Shown here: piece after piece, positions 60,071 to 64,000 of the stretch
Numbering within the stretch: the first letter of the stretch is position 1
Layout: each line of letters opens with the position of its first letter
From: JACVRW01 sp963814095
GTDB taxonomy: Bacteria > Actinomycetota > Thermoleophilia > Solirubrobacterales > Thermoleophilaceae
Direction: 5' to 3'
Length of the DNA stretch: 64,000 nucleotides
NCBI GenBank assembly: GCA_963814095.1
Contig: CAWFBT010000024.1
Coordinates: 65,744 to 129,743 of the forward strand
The notes under the pieces: generated by a model
The model's database searches: none
What the model was told of the DNA's origin: nothing
Seen by the model: only the letters and a program-made list of their open reading frames with translations
Made by a program: the position numbers and the translations under genes

Positions 60071-60627
60071 GCGAGGTGCCGTCACTCGAGACGGAGCGAC
60101 TCGTCATGCGCGGCTTTCGCGACGACGATCAGGAGCAGTGGGCCGCCATCCGCGCCGACGACGAGGTGATGCGCTCGCTCGGTCGCGAGGGCGGTATCCC
60201 GTTCGACGACGCGTGGCGCGAGCTGGCGATGCTCGCGGGCCACTGGGCGCTCAAGGGCTTCGGCCACTGGGCGCTCGAGGAGCGCACGAGCGGAGCCCTG
60301 ATCGGCAACGCGGGACTGTTCTTCCCGCCCGACTGGCCGGCACTCGAGGTCGGCTGGACGGTGACCAGGCCGCGCTGGGGTGAGGGCTTCGCGGGCGAGG
60401 CGGCTCGCGCCGCCGCGGCCTGGGCGCAGGCGGAGCTCGGCGCGGCACACCTGATCAGCCTGATCGCGCCGTCGAACGCTCGCTCGCTCCGCGTTGCGGA
60501 GAAGCTCGGCATGACCCACGAGGGGGAAGCGCACGTGCGTGGCTTCAGGCTGCTGAAATACGGAAGCGATCTCCCGTTTGCGGGCGGCGATTCGGCCGCA
60601 CGCGGCGCGGGTATCGGCAGCCCATGA
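60067..60627 (+). CDS. GNAT-family acetyltransferase
   Basis: A 186-residue protein of the RimJ/RimL type: LETERLVMRGFRDDDQEQWA, LIGNAGLFFPPDWPALEVGW, RPRWGEGFAGEAARAAAAWA and LIAPSNARSLRVAEKLGMTH (acetyl-CoA contacts). May acetylate a protein N-terminus or small molecule. ATG overlaps the SDR stop (ATGA). Confidence 0.85.
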   Translation: MSEVPSLETERLVMRGFRDDDQEQWAAIRADDEVMRSLGREGGIPFDDAWRELAMLAGHWALKGFGHWALEERTSGALIGNAGLFFPPDWPALEVGWTVTRPRWGEGFAGEAARAAAAWAQAELGAAHLISLIAPSNARSLRVAEKLGMTHEGEAHVRGFRLLKYGSDLPFAGGDSAARGAGIGSP

Positions 60628-61007
60628 GCGTGAACGAGAGCAACGAGCCGCGCGACGAGAAGTTCCTCGAGCACGAGGAGGAGCTCGCCGCTGAAGAGGC
60701 CGCTTCGATCGGTGGGGCGCGCCCCGATTACGACACTGATGAGGCGCACCGGCCCCTCCAGGAGTCCGGCGAGGGCGAGGCAGAGGGCTTCGAGCAGGCC
60801 GAGGCGGACCTGATCGAGGCTGCCTCGCACGGCGAGCACCGCCACAACCCCGCCGAGGACGCCTTCACGCCGGAGGCCGAGTCGGACGAGTCGGGCGCCG
60901 CCTACGGCGAGCCGGACGAGATCGATCCGACCGAGGTCGTGAGCGACCCCGACGCGGAGGTCGATGAGGATCCCGGCGAGGGGCCGGGGATCGCCGCGGA
61001 CCGCTAG
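60624..61007 (+). CDS. Acidic small protein, 127 aa, function unknown
   Basis: Very acidic throughout: MSVNESNEPRDEKFLEHEEE, EGFEQAEADLIEAASHGEHR and PDEIDPTEVVSDPDAEVDED. The EQAExxLIExASHGE motif is, in my memory, shared by a conserved actinobacterial family of unknown function. Overlaps the GNAT gene (ATGA). A hairpin terminator follows. Confidence 0.75.
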   Translation: MSVNESNEPRDEKFLEHEEELAAEEAASIGGARPDYDTDEAHRPLQESGEGEAEGFEQAEADLIEAASHGEHRHNPAEDAFTPEAESDESGAAYGEPDEIDPTEVVSDPDAEVDEDPGEGPGIAADR

Positions 61008-61014
61008 CGCCGAA

Positions 61015-61035
61015 GCAGCCGGCTCGGCCGGCTGC
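61015..61035. terminator. Bidirectional terminator, CCGG-CTCGG-CCGG core
   Basis: GCAGCCGG-CTCGG-CCGGCTGC, an 8-bp stem between the convergent ends of the acidic gene (61007) and the Lrp gene (61059). Same core as at 19834 and 52304. Confidence 0.7.
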
Positions 61036-61058
61036 GCAGGGAACGGGATTCGCGAAGC

Positions 61059-61487
61059 TCAGCGCTCGAACAGCGTCGACAGCACCACCTCGGTGACGGT
61101 CCTGGTGATGCCATCGGTCGCCCGGATGCGCTCGAGGCAGAGCTCGAGGTCCTGCGTGTCGCGCGCCTGCAGGTGCAGCAGCGCGCTCGCCTCGCCGGCC
61201 ACCGTGTGCGCCGAGACGACGCCGGGCTCGTCCTCGACGGCCCGCTTGATCGCTTCGGCCGGCATGCCGCCCTCGCAGTAGAGGTCGACGAAGGCCTCCG
61301 CATGCCAGCCAAAAGCGCGCGGGTCGACGATCGCCGTGTAGCCCTGGATCACCCCGTCGGCCTCCAGCCGGTCGATGCGCCGCTTGACCGCCGGAGCCGA
61401 AAGATGGACGTGCCCGCCGATGTCCTGGAAGGAGCGCCGGGCGTTCTGACGGAGCAGCGCAACGATTCTCTGGTCAGTCTGGTCCAT
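61059..61487 (-). CDS. Lrp/AsnC-family transcriptional regulator
   Basis: A 142-residue protein: helix-turn-helix MDQTDQRIVALLRQNARRSF, QDIGGHVHLSAPAVKRRIDR, LEADGVIQGYTAIVDPRAFG, then the RAM domain (AEAFVDLYCEGGMPAEAIKR). ATG at 61487 chosen over an upstream start that adds a non-conserved stretch. Divergent from HPPD, it probably regulates tyrosine catabolism. Confidence 0.9.
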   Translation of the reverse strand: MDQTDQRIVALLRQNARRSFQDIGGHVHLSAPAVKRRIDRLEADGVIQGYTAIVDPRAFGWHAEAFVDLYCEGGMPAEAIKRAVEDEPGVVSAHTVAGEASALLHLQARDTQDLELCLERIRATDGITRTVTEVVLSTLFER

Positions 61488-61525
61488 ATAGGCCCGAAGT
61501 GTCGCACTCGTGCAACAAATCCGCA

Positions 61526-61539
61526 TTGTGCAGACACAA
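61526..61539. promoter_or_regulatory. TTGTG-N4-CACAA box, candidate Lrp site
   Basis: A perfect 5-4-5 inverted repeat in the region between the Lrp gene and the hppD start, about 50 bases before the ATG at 61589. The surrounding stretch is AT-rich for this genome. Confidence 0.55.
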
Positions 61540-61588
61540 ATTCATAGGAATCATTACGTGACGACCTGATTTTCGAGAGAGGAGCCCG

Positions 61589-62731
61589 ATGGCAACCGAG
61601 CAGCTCGCCCCCGGCACCGTCACCCCGCCGGTGGACGAGAACGACCGTATGCCGATCAACGGGATCGACCACGTGGAGTTCTACGTCGGCAACGCGGCGC
61701 AGGCCGCCTACTACTTCGTGAACGCATTCGGGTTCACCGAGACGGCCTACCGAGGGCTCGAGACCGGGCACCGCGGGCACAAGTCGCACGTGCTCGAGCA
61801 GGGCCGTATCCGCCTCGTGCTGACCGGGACGCTCAGCGGCGGCGACGAGATCGCTGACCATCACGCACGCCACGGCGACGGCGTCCACAAGATCGCCCTG
61901 AGCGTGCCCGACGCGGCCGCCGCGTACGAGCACGCGGTCGCCCACGGCGCGCGCGGCGTGATGACGCCGCGCTGGGAGGAGGACGAGCGCGGCCGCGTGC
62001 AGCTCTCCGCGATCGAGACCTACGGCGAGACGCTCCACCTGTTCGTGCAGCGCGACGAGTACGACGGGCCGTTCCTGCCCGGCTACGAGGCACGCGCGGA
62101 GGCGCCGAGCGACCCCGACGAGATGCTGTTGATGGCGATCGACCACATCGTCGGCAACGTCGAGCTCGGCCACATGGAGGAGTGGGTCCATTACTACGAG
62201 CGCGTCTTCGGGATGACCGAGATGATCCACTTCTCGGACGAGGCGATCTCGACCGAGTACTCCGCGCTGATGTCGAAGGTCGTCACCGACGGCAGCGGCC
62301 GGCTGAAGTTCCCGATCAACGAGCCCGCCGAGGGCAAGCGCAAGTCGCAGATCGACGAGTACATCGAGTTCTACAACGGCGCCGGCGCGCAGCACATCGC
62401 CGTCGCCACCCGGGACATCGTGGGATGCGTCGCCGCCCTGAGGGAGCGCGGCGTCGAGTTCCTGACGATCCCGGGGGAGTACTACGACGAGGTGCCCGGG
62501 CGCATCGGTGAGATCGAGGAAGACGTCGAGGACCTGAAGCGGCTGGGCATCCTGGTCGACCGCGACGACGAGGGCTACCTGCTCCAGATCTTCACGAAGC
62601 CGATCGGAGACCGTCCGACCGTGTTCTTCGAGATCATCGAGCGGCACGGCGCTCGCGGCTTCGGCGAGGGCAACTTCAAGGCCCTCTTCCAGGCGATCGA
62701 GCGCGAGCAGGACCGGAGAGGAAACCTCTAG
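61589..62731 (+). CDS. hppD: 4-Hydroxyphenylpyruvate dioxygenase
   Basis: Converts 4-hydroxyphenylpyruvate to homogentisate. A 380-residue double-VOC protein: INGIDHVEFYVGNAAQAAYY, AIDHIVGNVELGHMEEWVHY, GAGAQHIAVATRDIVGCV, and KPIGDRPTVFFEIIERHGAR; the two histidines and the glutamate in these motifs match the iron ligands. ATG 61589 with GAGAGAGGAG leader. HmgA follows 4 bases later. Confidence 0.95.
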   Translation: MATEQLAPGTVTPPVDENDRMPINGIDHVEFYVGNAAQAAYYFVNAFGFTETAYRGLETGHRGHKSHVLEQGRIRLVLTGTLSGGDEIADHHARHGDGVHKIALSVPDAAAAYEHAVAHGARGVMTPRWEEDERGRVQLSAIETYGETLHLFVQRDEYDGPFLPGYEARAEAPSDPDEMLLMAIDHIVGNVELGHMEEWVHYYERVFGMTEMIHFSDEAISTEYSALMSKVVTDGSGRLKFPINEPAEGKRKSQIDEYIEFYNGAGAQHIAVATRDIVGCVAALRERGVEFLTIPGEYYDEVPGRIGEIEEDVEDLKRLGILVDRDDEGYLLQIFTKPIGDRPTVFFEIIERHGARGFGEGNFKALFQAIEREQDRRGNL

Positions 62732-62735
62732 ACCC

Positions 62736-63968
62736 ATGCGCTACGCAAGCCTCGGAAAGATCCCACCCAAGCGGCACGTGCAGGTGCGCCAGAACGGGGC
62801 CTCGTCCCCGCTGCTCGTCGAGGAGGTGATGGGCTACGAGGGCTTCTCGGGCAACGAGTCGATCCTGCTCCACCTGCAGTCACCCTGCCGGCTCGACCAG
62901 GTCGGCGATTTCCGCCCGATCGAGCGCGAGGAGTGGGTGCCGGATGCCCACGTCCACCGGCTCGCCGACGCCAACCCGATCGACGCCGGCGGTGACCCGC
63001 TCTCGAGCCGCCGCCTGCTGATGTGGAACGGCGACATCGAGGTGTCGGTCGCGAAGCCGACCGAGACGCTCGACGGCTACTACCGCAACGGCGAGGGCGA
63101 CGAGGTGCTCTACGTGCACCGCGGCTCCGGCGCGTTGCGGACGGTCTTCGGGCGCGTGCCGTTCCGCGAGCGTGACTACATCGTCATCCCGCGCGGCACC
63201 ACGCACAGCTTCGAGCTGGCCGACGGCGAGGAGCAGTTCTGGATCTGCTTCCACACGCCCGGCGAGATCGAGACGCCCAACCGCTATCGCAACCGCTACG
63301 GCCAGCTGCTCGAGCACTCGCCGTACTCACAGCGGGACTTCCATCCGCCCGAGGAGCTCGAGACGTTCGACGAGCAGGGCGAGTTCCCGGTCACCGTGCG
63401 CGTGCGGGACGGCTTCCAGAGCTACACGCTCGACCGCCATCCCTTCGACGTCGTCGGCTGGGACGGCTACGTCTGGCCGTACACGTTCAACGCGGACGAC
63501 TTCGAGCCGCGCGCCGGCCGCTTCCACCTGCCGCCGCCCGCCCACCAGACCTTCCAGGGGCCGAACTTCGTGATCTGCACCTTCGCGCCTCGGATGCTCG
63601 ACTGGGACCCGCAGGCGGTCGTTCTTCCCTACCACCACTCGAACATCCAGTCCGAGGAGGTCATGTTCTACGCGGCGGGGGACTACGCGGCACGCAAGGG
63701 CGTCGATATCGGCTCGATCACGCTGCACCCGTCCGGCCTGCCGCACGGGCCGCAACCGGGCGCTGTCGAGAAGTCGCTCGGCAAGAAGTCGACGGACGAG
63801 CTGGCGGTCATGTGGGACACCTTCCGGCCGCTCAGGCTGTCGACGCTCTGGAGCGAGGTAGACAAGCCGGAGTACGCGTACAGCTGGAACCCGGATCGGT
63901 CGCCCGAGCCCGCGGGCCGGGACGGCGCGCCCGAATCCGAGACGGTGGTCACCGGGCCGTCAGCCTGA
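62736..63968 (+). CDS. hmgA: Homogentisate 1,2-dioxygenase
   Basis: Opens the homogentisate ring to maleylacetoacetate. A 410-residue cupin-type enzyme: RERDYIVIPRGTTHSFELAD, LPYHHSNIQSEEVMFYAAGD, HPSGLPHGPQPGAVEKSLGK and FAPRMLDWDPQAVV. Directly follows hppD, so the two enzymes work in series in tyrosine degradation; maleylacetoacetate isomerase and fumarylacetoacetase would be expected beyond the window. Confidence 0.95.
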   Translation: MRYASLGKIPPKRHVQVRQNGASSPLLVEEVMGYEGFSGNESILLHLQSPCRLDQVGDFRPIEREEWVPDAHVHRLADANPIDAGGDPLSSRRLLMWNGDIEVSVAKPTETLDGYYRNGEGDEVLYVHRGSGALRTVFGRVPFRERDYIVIPRGTTHSFELADGEEQFWICFHTPGEIETPNRYRNRYGQLLEHSPYSQRDFHPPEELETFDEQGEFPVTVRVRDGFQSYTLDRHPFDVVGWDGYVWPYTFNADDFEPRAGRFHLPPPAHQTFQGPNFVICTFAPRMLDWDPQAVVLPYHHSNIQSEEVMFYAAGDYAARKGVDIGSITLHPSGLPHGPQPGAVEKSLGKKSTDELAVMWDTFRPLRLSTLWSEVDKPEYAYSWNPDRSPEPAGRDGAPESETVVTGPSA

Positions 63969-64000
63969 CGCCGCGCGCCGGCTTCGCACCGACCCGACTT

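Overview
The window looks like chromosomal DNA of a high-GC actinobacterium. The mix of genes (an actinobacterial-type gas-vesicle cluster, RTX-like secreted proteins, a YxxG-rich secreted protein family, many translationally coupled GTG/TTG starts) would fit the Thermoleophilia/Solirubrobacterales. That placement is inference, because no rRNA marker is present.

Layout. (1) 1-2.0 kb: an ECF sigma factor with the start of a probable anti-sigma gene, a multi-helix membrane protein, and two tiny stress-type proteins. (2) 2.07-9.3 kb: a compact gas-vesicle operon with three GvpA-type proteins (A, J, S), three GvpF/L-type proteins, GvpG, GvpO and GvpK. It also holds an SRPBCC protein, a highly acidic repeat protein and two paralogous small proteins that bracket the gvp core. 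(3) About 9.9-18.5 kb: an accessory, apparently decaying island between a tRNA-Pro(CGG) gene and a remnant of a tyrosine recombinase. It carries broken or small genes: a DUF4326-like protein, an SGNH hydrolase, a family of small secreted tyrosine/glycine-rich proteins with a shared upstream element, a TetR regulator flanked by an inverted operator-like repeat, a zinc-ribbon protein, a ribbon-helix-helix protein and a secreted VGKGDVQ protein. (4) 18.6-26.1 kb: a PQQ-type sugar dehydrogenase lipoprotein, then a hydroxyproline-type catabolic run (DapA-family deaminase, epimerase with both catalytic cysteines, FAD oxidase), facing an ADH / 2-oxo-hydratase / ALDH operon. (5) 26.1-41.7 kb: mixed metabolism (thioesterase, LysR/LysE pair, SCP2, iron ADH, NUDIX, RTX-like protein, rubredoxin, BioA, secreted hydrolase, membrane spermidine-synthase-like protein, second FAD oxidase, acyl-CoA synthetase, MarR). 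(6) 41.7-56 kb: TAT amidohydrolase, MacB-like ABC exporter, biotin genes bioB-bioF-bioD, a stand-alone biotinyl carrier, PlsC, a transglycosylase/M15 fusion, an MBL lactonase-like protein and a PadR regulator. (7) 56-64 kb: carotenoid oxygenase, ferritin, TrmO-like protein, SDR, GNAT, then tyrosine/homogentisate catabolism (HPPD, HmgA) with a divergent Lrp regulator.

Two patterns cut across the window. First, single-base frameshifts that leave perfectly readable protein on both sides occur many times. They are dense in the 9.9-16 kb island but also occur in ftsX, the enoyl-CoA hydratase and probably bioA. They are either assembly indels or real decay, and read mapping would decide. Second, three genes have CTG inside a CTGA overlap as the only plausible start.
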